64,000 bases of DNA, taken from the NCBI RefSeq assembly GCF_009870125.1, contig NC_046683.1, positions 16,191,001 to 16,255,000 on the forward strand. The letters run 5' to 3'. Position numbers and translations under genes: made by a program. This stretch comes from Drosophila pseudoobscura (Eukaryota > Arthropoda > Insecta > Diptera > Drosophilidae). This document shows, piece by piece, positions 37,958 to 48,440 of this stretch. The notes below the pieces were generated by a model that searched no databases, was not told the origin of the DNA, and saw only the letters and a program-made list of their open reading frames with translations. Within the stretch, counting starts at the first letter, position 1; every line of letters starts with the position of its first letter.

Positions 37958-39669
37958 ATGGAAACCGCGGAAAAGAATGTGAGTAGAAAATACTGATGGG
38001 ATGGGAACGTGCAACACATAATTGTCTCGTTGCTAATAAATTGCCACGCAGAAGCAGAAGCCGACACAGGAAAAAGAGAACAACAAGTCTGAAGACGCAG
38101 CCTCGGAGGCCGTAGGCTCCGGCGTGCGTAAATCGGACGAGGATTTCGTCGATTTATACGAGGGCGTTGAGCTCGGACTGCCCCAGCAACGTATGCTCTC
38201 CAAAGCCGTACCAGAGGATGTGCTCGGGGACTATGAGCAGATGTTCGAGACGATCGGGAATGTCACTAAGGAATAGTTGACAAGTACGAAGTATACGTGA
38301 TGCTGTATCCCACTCTGGTGTGGAGCGGCAAGTATGAGAGGGCCATATCCTTCGTGGGTGGACGATTCCTACAAGAGGCGCATCGAAAATCTGAAGCGCA
38401 TCCGCACGCCAGAAGACCTGCCGGAAAGAGCCCAGGAGCTGCTATCTGGTGCGGACACAGTGGAGATATTCATGGCCAGGAGCACCTTGAACCAGTTCAA
38501 AGTACTCCAATCTCAGTGTTGGACGTAGGGGCAGCTCAAGACGTTCTTGTCCCACTTTAAAATCTTCATCTACTCTGATGAGATGATGCCCCAGGAGCGT
38601 ATCCACCTCGATCGTCCTTTGCCGGCGCCATTTGCCTGGGCTTCCGTGGACGCCATTCCGGACTGGCCGTTCGATCGTAATAAGTTACCCAACCTCAGCA
38701 CTTACATAGTCGAGCCCATGAACATTGACGACGATGTGACTTGCGCGACGCTTTCAGAAGACCATTGCAGCGTGGCATTTGGCACTGCCTCCGGCATGGT
38801 CCACATCGTGGCCGTGAACAAGGACTGGCTACGCATGAACACCCTGCGAAGGGAGAAGCTCTTTACTGCCCACCAGGAGCCGGTCCTGGCCTGAGCATTT
38901 TCTCCTGGAGACCGCAACCTTCTGACCTCCTCGGCGGACCGCATGCGGCTGCGGTGCACACGCACCGGCTTTTGTCAGAAACTCTTTGCGCACCACGGGG
39001 CCATGAGTGTGGCGTTCGACCCACCCGAAGGGCTGCTACTTTGCCACCGCCTCCAACGATAATGTGGCACGCGTGTGGAGAGTGGATCCCGCAGAGCACG
39101 TTGTGAGTTTCTTCGGTCACTTGGCACGATTGGAGGTGTGCCTTTTCCATCCGAATGGAAAGTACCTGGCCACTGGATCGGCAGACGCCATCGCCAGAAT
39201 CTGGGACTGCGACAAACGCACTCAAATGCGACTCTGCCGCGGCCACAAGGCCCCCCCCCAAGGCTACCTGGTCTCTGGTGGCCGAGATGACCTTATCATT
39301 GTCTGGGACACAACCACCGAGCGAATAACCTGCAGCCTGACCCAGCCCAACGCAAGGATTGCCTCGATCGATTTCTCCTACTGCAACAATCTGCTGGTTG
39401 TTTGGAGCCAGGACTGCCATCTGAGCCTTTGGGAGTTTCAGCTGATCGTCAAGTGCCCCGAGAAGAAGGTTTCGTCCACCCAAAGCACCAAAGCAAGTGA
39501 GCTGGCGCTAATCAGCACTATTCAGGCCTGTAAAAATGGAATTTTCCTTCAAAGTGGGTTCGTAAGTTGCGATGCCCTGATTGTCATCTGGACGATGAGT
39601 TCTCGGAAGGTAATAGAGTTAAGCCCGAAAGCAGCCGAGAAGAAGACTGCCCTTGTGAAGGCTCTTTAA
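37958..39669 (+). pseudogene. Broken TAF5/Cannonball-type WD40 gene
   Basis: A conceptual translation pieced from several frames gives a TAF5-class protein. First comes a short charged N-terminus: exon 37958-37978, a GTGAGT intron, then exon 2 from 38052. Next is the TAF5 NTD2-like segment (YEVYVMLYPTLVW, then YKRRIENLKRI). WD40 repeats follow, including FATASNDNVARVW, FFGHLARLEVCLFHPNG and LATGSADAIARIWD, which match TAF5 blades. TAF5 is a TFIID/SAGA scaffold; Drosophila also has the testis paralogue Cannonball, and divergence from TAF5 suggests that class. Disruptions: a frameshift near 38270, another near 38360, an in-frame TAG at 38526-38528, an in-frame TGA near 38892, a frameshift near 39025, and a deletion of about ten residues after RGHKAP near 39250. 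The retained intron argues for DNA duplication rather than retrotransposition. The 3' end is intact for 220 aa. Assembly errors could explain one lesion but not all. Confidence 0.75.
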
Positions 39670-40003
39670 ACTTGTACTTTGAATACAGAGAAATGAAGAG
39701 AAATGGTAGGTCGTGTCTCAGTTAAATGAAGTTCTTAAACTAATCATGTTCCATTGGCATATTCTATTACACCTTCAGATGCAGAAATAGCTTCTCGGAC
39801 CCAGGCGCTGAGGCGAGTCATCGATGGAAAGCACCGTGGAGTCCATGAATATACATTCGATTCATTTATATAAACGTAAACATACACAGCCCAAACTTCA
39901 AACATAAAACTAACCATTCGGATCCCACTCATTTTTTGAGCTGTAAGTTTCCACTGGTCAAAGCAAAGGCCTTCCCTGATTTTATGTGCAACTTTGTTCT
40001 GTT
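39536..40003 (+). repeat. Inverted duplication, left copy
   Basis: The 3' end of the WD40 pseudogene and about 330 bp downstream recur as reverse complement at 43607-44027. Shared blocks include ccttccctgattttatgtgc, aatcgaatgtatattcatgg on the opposite strand, and the pseudogene's last codons. A minus-strand ORF in the downstream part, ending in VIEYANGT, is kept open in both copies; its product is unrecognised. Confidence 0.85.
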
Positions 40004-41220
40004 TTTCAGAATATATATCAATGATTGCGGCACTCAGCCCCAAAAGACTATTTAAAATACGGTAGACAAGTGCTGAAAGTGGTTCGCGGTTGCATTCAAC
40101 TGTTTTGTGGTCTGGCTTCCGGAACTCTCAATCCACTCCACAGCCCACCCACGCGACTGCACAACAAATGGAACTACAATTTATGGACCGGCACAAACCC
40201 TCTGAAAGACGAACCGAATGCATTCAGTAAAATTTCCATTTCGAAAAATTACTGATTACTGACTATCTTGCAGACATTGAATTTTGTGTGTTTGGGACAA
40301 TTGGAAATGGCTTTATTTATGATCATCCATTGAGGTCACAGCTTACATAAATATGTAGGAACATGTGAATAATTGATTATAGATATGTATAAATGTACTA
40401 CAATATGTGGGAATTAGGGACCGCAGCTGCTTGAATCTCAAAAAATATGTCCAAGGAATGAATGTGTAATATTTCAATCTAAGCAATTAAATGATGTCCA
40501 GACACAGTGTCCTCCTTTTCCCTTCCCACTTGGATCCAGGGAAGAGGATTCGAATTGGGATTGGGATTGTAAATATAAAATACAAATGTTCAATCTAAAT
40601 TAAGCATAAACCATAGGAATAGGCCATAGGAAGGCCGATCAGGATGTCAGCCAGTCCTGATCAACAATCAGCTGATAGCTGCCAATAGTTCCGATACATA
40701 CGTATGATTAGCTGTCTAAGAAGTTGTATTAACCCCTAATCTATGCAATCAAATTGATATCAGTTAAGATTAGTTACATTATCTATTGCTTATAACGACC
40801 TTTGGGTATGACAACTACTACAAATTTCGTTGGCCCTTTGAACGTCGCCCCAAAAGAACAACTATTTCATCGAAGCTCACTGTTAATTTACATAAAAATG
40901 TTTACCAAATCCATGACAGGAAATACTCAATACTCATATTACAGGACTGATAGCAAGACTATCCTTGTAAAATATACACCATATGGTATACCATGAAAAG
41001 AAGGGGATTGAAAATGAAAACAACATACATCTGCGCTCCAAAATAGTAGATTATCTGAGTAATAGTTGCTCGTTATAAGAATCGTACACAAATTCGTAGT
41101 TCGTGGCATTTTATTGATACAAGTGTAATTCGTTTGATTGAGTTTCAAGATGTTTCAGTTATAATAATTGAACAATCGAATTATTATAACTTAGTGTACG
41201 TAATGAGTATTATGTAATTA
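40004..41220. other. Noncoding stretch
   Basis: No gene is supported. A minus-strand AATAAA (plus 41110-41115) could end the ARL6IP1 transcript or the downstream spliced unit at 41221-41422. Confidence 0.5.
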
Positions 41221-41534
41221 TTAAGCTGCTGTTTTTGGGTAGATACGCCAGGGCACTTCCAAAATAATGTACAATCGATACTGTTTCCTTTGAAAGTATA
41301 TTTTCGGATCCTCCGACTTCAGCAGAGTGGCGCAATGTGGATGAGCAAAGAAGGCCAGATGCTGATGAAAAAACATTTATATTGCATAGATCCCTTTTAA
41401 GTTATTTCATTAGCCACTTACCAATCTGGAATAGCAAATTGAGGATGACTTCGATTTTTTGTAATATTTCTAAACAAATTTTGTGGATGTGGTGCCTAAG
41501 GGTGGAGCAGTACTTTTTCAGCTCTCTACTGGAG
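41221..41534 (-). other. Exon-like segments downstream of ARL6IP1, 60-nt intron
   Basis: On minus, a donor ATTG|GTAAGT at 41422/41421 and an acceptor TTTCATCAG at 41362 enclose exactly 60 nt, a typical Drosophila intron length. The downstream exon 41361-41221 can be read to a stop as a peptide containing SEDPKIYFQRKQYRLYIILE, and the upstream part as one containing ELKKYCSTLRHHIHKI. The two best frames do not join across this junction. It may be a 3' UTR intron of ARL6IP1, an overlapping small gene, or a decayed exon pair. Confidence 0.3.
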
Positions 41535-42152
41535 TTACTTGAAGACGTCTTTAGCTTGCAGACCAGCCCACATGGCAATGAGAAGAGTGACCAGGTACAT
41601 CAACAGAAGATTGTTAACGATTGAACCAATCCAAGCCATGGCCAGGAGGACCAAGCTTTTCACAATCACGAGGCCGGTCGATTTGCGTTCCTTGAATAGA
41701 TACTGGTACCATGCTGCCAAGCCTTTCTTGATGTTGTACATCTGTCCGCAAACAGACTCGAATTTCGCCTCGTTGTCGCTATCCCAAATTAAGGCATTCC
41801 AAAACAAGCCGTCAATTTTGGTTTGGAAAAAGTCCAAAATGAAATCCGGCAGATCCAGGCACCACAGAAGAAAATAGTGCGAAATGGTAGTCAGCAATGC
41901 CAGGAGAGACATAAGAGTTATCACCGATAGATCCATGTACCACAGAACGAAAAAGGTGACGCTTATGCCCCCAAGTACCACCACGGGGTAGTATTTTTTC
42001 TCCCAGGTAAGGACACCATAGGCACTCACTATAGGCGCTTGAAATCGCTCCAAATCATGCTTAAGCTTGATCACCATTGCGTTATTACCAATGTCCGATG
42101 CTGTCATCTCTGTGCTTCGTTGCGTATCGAGTTCAATTGGAGTTTTCGACAT
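41535..42152 (-). CDS. ARL6IP1 homologue, ER membrane protein
   Basis: A 205-aa ORF without introns, close to the roughly 203 aa of human ARL6IP1. After a polar N-terminus (1-40) there is an amphipathic LKHDLERFQ region. Two hydrophobic hairpins follow: one with YYPVVVLGGI and YMDLSVITL, the second with MAWIGSIVNNLLLMYLVTLL, which matches AWVGQQVHNLLLTYLIVTSL in the human protein. The loop WYQYLFKERK matches the human KRLF segment. ARL6IP1 is a reticulon-like, ER-shaping protein linked to ARL6 and to glutamate transport. The start is the first ATG in this frame; the open frame extends 57 nt further upstream without an ATG. The C-terminus stops soon after the last membrane segment (GLQAKDVFK), whereas the human protein has a lysine-rich tail, so the tail is reduced here. 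A DRE motif lies 111 bp upstream of the start. Confidence 0.85.
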   Translation of the reverse strand: MSKTPIELDTQRSTEMTASDIGNNAMVIKLKHDLERFQAPIVSAYGVLTWEKKYYPVVVLGGISVTFFVLWYMDLSVITLMSLLALLTTISHYFLLWCLDLPDFILDFFQTKIDGLFWNALIWDSDNEAKFESVCGQMYNIKKGLAAWYQYLFKERKSTGLVIVKSLVLLAMAWIGSIVNNLLLMYLVTLLIAMWAGLQAKDVFK

Positions 42153-42262
42153 AGTCTCTGCCTTTAATTTAAGCAAAAAGTCGCTTTTTTTATTGCCAGC
42201 CAACGTCAATGCATCAAATGAGAGGTGTCAATGTCAAACCATCGAAGTTTCGATCTAGTTTC

Positions 42263-42270
42263 TATCGATA
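42263..42270. promoter_or_regulatory. DRE (DREF-binding) motif
   Basis: A perfect TATCGATA inside CTATCGATAG, 111 bp upstream of the ARL6IP1 start codon on minus. It is the second DRE next to a minus-strand gene in this region. Confidence 0.75.
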
Positions 42271-43371
42271 GTTTCGATGTTTTACTGCAAGCCAGTTGCA
42301 TCCATGGTTTCATATATTAATTTATGCATTTATTTATTAACAACGATAATGATCCCGAAAATACGCTATGCTCCATCCCATTGTGCATTATGGTCCTTCT
42401 TACCAATAGTCTGTCCGAAATCTGTCTGGCCCTTGAAATCCAAAACAAATCGAAATCAGTTTCGGGCATCCCCAGTATGTTGGAGATCTTAAGAGCAGTC
42501 CTCACAATTGTAGTGGATGTCCTAGTCTTTAATTCATGAATGTATCCTGTCATAGGATGTACTCAATTCAAAAACAAAGGTCAGAATGTCACTAATGTAC
42601 TGGGAAACAGCCATCTGATGTGGTTCACTTGCATGCGCTCCTAATTCCTAATAATTTCATACCCATTTGCTTGTGTTATTTGATGGGTTTCATTCGATGT
42701 ATTATTTAGATTTATGTGACAAGCAGAAAGAAGAACTTCCTATTCTTATAAGTTCTTAATTGTGTTCTTGAAAGGTTTGGAAAGGTCTATGCTCCCACAG
42801 CCGAATAGGTGCTGTGCGGTTGCCTGCAGAGTTGGAGCCAAGCTTGCTGCTGCAGATAGTGCTCATGCCACACAACTTTCGCCTTGAGTGCGAGTGAAAG
42901 ATGGCATGATTGAACACACTAAATAGGACCTTGGCTAGAGCCAATCTGCACTCTTCAAAATCAACATTCCGATAGGGAACGCATAAGGGAATCAGCAACA
43001 GGTCGTCAATAATCATTGCATGCCTCTTCGGATCATTGTCAACCGATATATGGACTACGAGGTTATGTTATGAATGTTACGAATAGAGGAAGCCTACCAC
43101 GACGCCATTCTCGGCGTTGACCCATATTAGGACTTGTCGTATCCAAATTCATATTGAGACACACACATTTCACCATATCAAACGAAAACTCTCCAATGCA
43201 TTTTAGCACCAACAACATATTTTCTCACACTGACCCCTTCATTAGTATTCAATGTATTGGTGACATTATTCCGATCACTGGTCCCTGCTGCAGCGGACGG
43301 ACACCACATTGTCGACTCAGTGACACAGTAGCGCTATTATGGCTATGGCCGGCATCAGGACAGGCTGCATA
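42271..43371 (-). other. Possible coding relics, unrecognised
   Basis: Two minus-strand open stretches have protein-like composition. 43016-42756 includes IIDDLLLIPLCVPYRNVDF and VDFEECRLALAKVLFSVF; the same frame is open a little further upstream (VHISVDNDPKRHA). 42553-42317 includes FDLFWISRARQISDRLL. I cannot link them by splice sites with matching phase, and stops lie between them. They may be remnants of one gene or chance. The rest of the stretch shows nothing. Confidence 0.25.
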
Positions 43372-43606
43372 GAAAATCGAATTTCTCTAGCTCTTATAGT
43401 CTCTGAGATGTAGGCGCTCAACGGTACGGAAAGACGGACAGACAGACAGGCATGGCTCAATGGACTCGGCTGTTGATGCTGATCAAGAATTTATATACTT
43501 TATAGGGTCGGAAATGCTTCCTACTGGGTGTTACACACATCCATTTTCACCACAAATCTAATATACCCCTATACTGATTTTGAGTATCGGGTATAAAAAC
43601 AGAACA
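43372..43606 (+). mobile_element. DINE-1-like Helitron right-end fragment
   Basis: Matches the last part of copy A: tctctagctcttatagtctc, the ACGGACAG-type run, ggactcggctgttgatgctg, gggtcggaaatgcttc, and the terminus gagtatcgggtataaaaa at about 43580-43600. Its terminus directly abuts the inverted duplication that begins at 43607. Confidence 0.8.
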
Positions 43607-44027
43607 ATATTGCACATAAAATCAGGGAAGGCCTTTGCTTTGACCAGTGGAAACTTACAGCTCAAACAATGAGCTGTAAGCTCAAACGTTTATATAAATG
43701 AATCGAATGTATATTCATGGACTCCACGGTGCTTTCCATCGATGACTCGCCTCAGCGCCTGGGTCCGAGAAGCTATTTCTGCATCTGAAGGTGCAATAGA
43801 ATATGCCAATGGAACATGATTAGTTTAAGAACTTCATTTAACTGAGACACGACCTACCAATCTCATCATTTCTCTGTATTCAAAGTACAAGTTTCAAGAG
43901 CCTTCACAAGGGAAGTCTTCTTCTCGGCTGCTTTCGGGCTTAACTCTATCACCTTCCGAGAGCTCATCGTCCAGATGACAATCAGGCACCGCGACCGGCG
44001 AACCCACTTTTAAGGAAAATTCCATAT
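43607..44027 (-). repeat. Inverted duplication, right copy (WD40 gene 3' end)
   Basis: Reverse complement of 39536-40003 with scattered substitutions and one rearrangement. About 50 bp are replaced by a 10-bp perfect hairpin, cttacagctc ... gagctgtaag, at about 43657-43683, which looks like a templated insertion. It starts at the end of the Helitron fragment. The pseudogene-derived part covers the last 40 or so codons of the WD40 gene. Confidence 0.85.
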
Positions 44028-46590
44028 TTCTTTATAATTGGTAATCCCAAAAAAAAATGTCCAGAGAAAACTGAAATGAAAATTGCCAAGTCACATTATT
44101 TATCGTATACGCATCGCGAGGAGGCGGGACCGTTGCAATAACACACACACGCACACGGAAGAAGACCGACGAGTAGACGTGAGGAGTGACTGGAGGTGGA
44201 TGGTGGGTGGGTGAAATGGAGCTGCATTCATAATGGCGGTCCGTACAACAGTTCCTTCCGGTCGACGCTTCTACTGTTGCTTCTATGGCCGCATGTCGCA
44301 GCGGAAGCCTGGCATTTACTGCAGGCGACAATACTTTGCTTTGCCCCCGCGGATCGACTGTTTCGAGTCGGTTCTCCCCAGCATCACGTCACTCTCTCTC
44401 TCCCTCTGTCTCTATCTCTCTATCTACTTCAAGCTTTCTCTTTCTGTCTTGCTATAGCGGTTATGAGGGTATATCCGTTTATTGTAGAGGTAGAAGATCT
44501 AGGAGACCCCAAAAGCAAGAGGGACCTAGGAACACCTTTGCTTATATCCTTAACGCTTGTACCAAGAACAGGCAGATCGGTATAGAAAAGTGGACCGACA
44601 GTAGGTATCCCATAGTCGGCGCTAAATCATTCCATTCCCACTTGTTCACTAGTGTGTGTGCTTGTGCGTGTGTTGGCATCCTGTGTGCATCGCCTGCCTT
44701 GACTCGACTCGCGTCGAGTCGTGTCATTGTGAGCGGGCATAGCACAGCAATGTAGAAGCAATATCACGCTGGGCCAGAGAAAGTGTTACTCCCTATTTGT
44801 TTATAAAAAAAGTCCCAAAGGCACTACAAAGTAGGAGGCGACGATGGGACGATGGGTTGATGGACTGCGACAGGAACCGGCACGTCCGTCCAAAGCCAAA
44901 GATGGAAAGATGTGTATAGATGCCAAGGAAAATGAACAGTGGAGAAGACTGAACGCGGAAATTTCCATATTATCAGCCACACAGTAGCAGCAGTAGAGGC
45001 GAACCGCAAATTGAAGGCGATACCTGACAATGGGTTGGAAATTGAACAAAATCTGAAAAGAAAGAAAACAAAGCATGAAAGATAGAATCTATTTTGAAAG
45101 GATACCCATTTCTTACCCTTATATTTATAGAATCTTTTGAATCAAAGTCCTCCTTCCTTCGACACCCTCAATTGTATTCCAAGCAAATGAGTCGTAGCAA
45201 TCGCTCATACATGCATATGAAAGAGTACTCTCATAAGCCCCTAAACTAGACAAAATGAAATGTTAAACAACTGTCGTAATTGATGAACAAAATCGCAGAG
45301 AAAATAATGGTTAGCTGGGGAATAAAAGCTTATGGTCCCTTTTTCGTGGTCGCGAACAACAAATTTAATTAAAAACATAAACCAAAAACATAAACGAATG
45401 AATAATTCACATTATTATGATGTTGGAAAGTCCTTTCCATGCAACAGTCCGGCGTTCAATTTCTGCATTCCTGCACTACTTAACCGCACCACGAAAAATT
45501 CCGACCACAGTCAAAAACAAAACTAGACACGAATTTGCATTAGCAACAAAAAAAAAAAGTTAAGACAAAAAGTAGAGTAAGGGAATTTGTTCTTTATTAT
45601 TATCATTTTAGTTTATGTTTGTTTTGTTTTTGATGTTGGTGTGACTTTTATGCAAATGGGAAATTTGAAATTTCGTTGCACAGTTTGGGCGCGCATTTAA
45701 ATTGGTGTGGATCAACCTCTCCGGTCCGACCAACCCATACCCGGCACATACCCAGCAACATGCCTTAAAGGCTTTGAAAGCAATTTGTCTACACACTTTT
45801 TTTTTTGGTTTGCTTTCCAAAAAAAGATACCGAAAAAGAGTTCAATTTTTGAATATTTTGGTTGTACCTCATACAGAAAGAGGAGTACAAAGGAATTTTG
45901 AATTTTTGTAGCTGCACTAGATAGAATATTTGATTTTTAAACCATTTTAATTTTTGTTATATTATAATATTAGTACTACCATTGAAAGTGCCGTCAACAT
46001 AATATGTCTTAGATAGATCCAAGAATTCTTTTTTTTTTTAATTCTTCAGAAATTGCAAAAACAAATCCTGTACAAAGGTAAATACTAATTTATAGGAATT
46101 TCGTAAAATCACTGCAAAAAACAACAAAATAAATATCAATATTAAAAAGCAAACAAAACAAAATAATTAAAATGTACTTCCCTAAGACTAGAGAACACTT
46201 CATTATGATTTGTGTGGCGTTTCCACGGAAGAGAAAAGACCTTCTTTATGTGTCAGGCCCAAGAGAGGGTATATCCATAGTCGGGACCCCCCCTTTGGGG
46301 AATTTTCAGTTCATATTTGTTCATTTTTTTGAAAACTTCCACATGACCATGCATGTATTTTGTTTTTTTTTCGGGTTTTTGGCGCGTGCGAATTTAATCA
46401 AAAGTCAAAAGAGCACACACGCTGCGTATCGGGGCTCTGAGCCAGGACATGCATCCTTCTTGCGCCCCATGCTCCTTTTCATCTCTTTTTTTATTGTGCA
46501 TATGGCCTGACCCACATACCCTCGTACAAGCAAAGAGGATATATGCACACAATAGGAATAATAGTGCTTTTGCATTGCAGAAAGTACATT
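44028..46590. other. Noncoding stretch
   Basis: No gene is supported. Short CT runs lie near 44394-44425, and the DNA beyond 45300 is AT-rich. ORFs here overlap on both strands and have no family motifs or splice context. Confidence 0.5.
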
Positions 46591-46815
46591 TTAAGTAATG
46601 ATCGAAAGGTCCTTGAAGAGGCGATCAAAACTCACTGAGGATTCTCTCCGCCCCTCCACCCTCCGCATGGCGGTCGCCTGCTTCACCTGATGCTGATAAT
46701 GCCCTTGTTGCTTCTGCCTCGGTGCGGTCTTACCTTTAGGCATCGAACCTGGTCCTCGCCGTCCCATATGTTTAAATTTGGAGAAATCTTCGTGTTTTTT
46801 TGGACACGCGTTCAT
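46591..46815 (-). CDS. Hypothetical 74-aa basic protein
   Basis: An ATG-initiated ORF, lysine/arginine rich, beginning MNACPKKHEDFSKFKH and containing MGRRGPGSMPKGK. An AG|GTAAGACC donor-like sequence inside it (after PK) would allow a first exon of 27 codons, but the frame also runs through to a stop. The family is not recognised. Composition is protein-like; there is no other support. Confidence 0.3.
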   Translation of the reverse strand: MNACPKKHEDFSKFKHMGRRGPGSMPKGKTAPRQKQQGHYQHQVKQATAMRRVEGRRESSVSFDRLFKDLSIIT

Positions 46816-47651
46816 GTTTTTAACTTCAATTTTGGTTTCTAAAATTAATAGTTTAAAATTAATCCGGGAATTTTGTATTCTCTTTTACTCACAATTTGTT
46901 TGTTTCGTTGTTGTGTCTGAATTATCTATATTTGATTGATATCGCAGTCCATCAAGGATAAATCCAGTCTTTGGACCAGATCAAAATGGTACATCTGAAG
47001 GGGAGTTGGATGTGCTTTGATATCAACTAAGCTTATGGAAGATACACAATAAGAGCATATGCACATATGTATGTATTCCGTATGTACCGGTTCTGCAGGT
47101 AGGCCAGCATCATCTCATCCACCGTGCCACAGCAATTCTTGTTCCTTCAATCGCATCGTCCTTCCTCTTGTGAATCTCATTTCGGAATGACTGGATATCA
47201 CGCCATCTGTAAATTCAGGAAATTTCTAAAATTATTAATAATCCAAATACTTTTAAATAAATCTACTCCTGATGGGCGTCGGACCGATGCCAATTCTGTA
47301 ACACTACTAATATAACAACGAGTATAAAGCTTTTCAAAACTTTTGACTGGCGATCCCGATCCCGAACTCCGATCTTCATCTAATATTAACTTATTTAAAA
47401 CCCAACCATAGCAGTTCTTCGTATTAGAAGTCAATCATTAAGACCTTTTAATGTTTCCTGTTTTAGGGTTTCCTTTCCCTGGCATTTTGACCTCAATTTG
47501 AAAATGGTTTAGCCTTACCTTTGAATGACAGTTCGCATAGATCTAATTAATCACAATCATTGGATATACCTATGGAGAGGTAAGTGTCATCGATATGGCC
47601 TTAGAGGTTATTTGTTTCTGTAATGAAATTTCAAATCGATTTTCATTGTAG

Positions 47652-48011
47652 CTCAGTTACTGGATGATCCGCTTTCCGGACGCCATTCATAATGTGAATT
47701 ACCGGCCTGGTCCAGTAGTAGCGACCACAGGGGGAGAGGGCAAGGACATGAAGCGACCGTAGAACGCTTACGGTTCAAAAAAAAAAGATGTAAATTGGTT
47801 TCTTTTAAATTTTTATGCTTACAATCACGTCTTCTTAGTTATTTTTTAACAGAATATGTGCCAATGGACAATATGGGAAAATGCAAATATCGTGGATCAG
47901 CCGAAGCCAGTTTATTCATCTTTGAGAGGCGGAGATCGTATACGCATTTTGAAGACCCACGGGACACCTACGAAACGATATCCGTTCCATTTAAAACTAC
48001 GAATTTAAAAG
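47652..48011 (+). pseudogene. Orphan exon-like segments cut off near a Helitron
   Basis: Two stretches are flanked by splice-like sites. The first begins after TTTTCATTGTAG at 47652 and reads LSYWMIRFPDAIHNVNYRPG to a stop at 47762. The second begins after TTTTTTAACAG at 47853 and can be read as EASLFIFERRRSYTHFEDPR ending at a G|GTAAAA donor (48011), or in another frame as ENANIVDQPKPVYSSLRGG to a stop. No combination gives one clean ORF. A Helitron fragment begins 32 bp downstream. I infer remnants of an interrupted gene; the family is unrecognised. Confidence 0.3.
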
Positions 48012-48042
48012 GTAAAACCAAATAGTTGAAAATGCATATTTT

Positions 48043-48440
48043 AAACGAGGGGGAAAGGTGTGAGTCGCAGCTACAGCTGCGACACTACATTTATACCCGA
48101 CACTCAGTCAGTCTGGCTCCCCTCCGACAGAGGGTGCACACATTGCACGACAAAGAGTGTGAGAGAGAGAGAGAGACAGAAAAGGAGTAAGCCCGTGGAA
48201 GGCGTTGCGTAGCCCCTGGTAATTGATTTTTTCCTTCGATCTGATCCAAATTCGGCAATGTGCTAGATATGGTCGTTCTCTATGATTCTGGTCGCTCTAG
48301 CTTTTCTAGTCTCTGAGAACTAGGCGTAAAACAAGACCGACATGGCTTTATCGAATCAGCTAATGATGCCAATGAAGAATCTGTATTCTTTAAGGGGTCG
48401 CAAACGCTTATTCTGGGTGTAACACACACATACGAAGTCC
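48043..48440 (+). mobile_element. Degenerate DINE-1-like element with expanded GA tract
   Basis: Starts with aaacgagggggaaaggtg like copies A and B, has atacccgacactcagtcagt at the subterminal repeat, and ends near gggtcgcaaacgcttattct without the final terminus. An internal deletion removes most of the middle. The GA motif is longer than in A and B: gtgagagagagagagagac at about 48159-48178. Confidence 0.75.

Noticed and set aside
46172..46510. 112-aa plus-strand ORF
   Set aside because: Phe-rich translation of T-runs, no motif, no splice signals.
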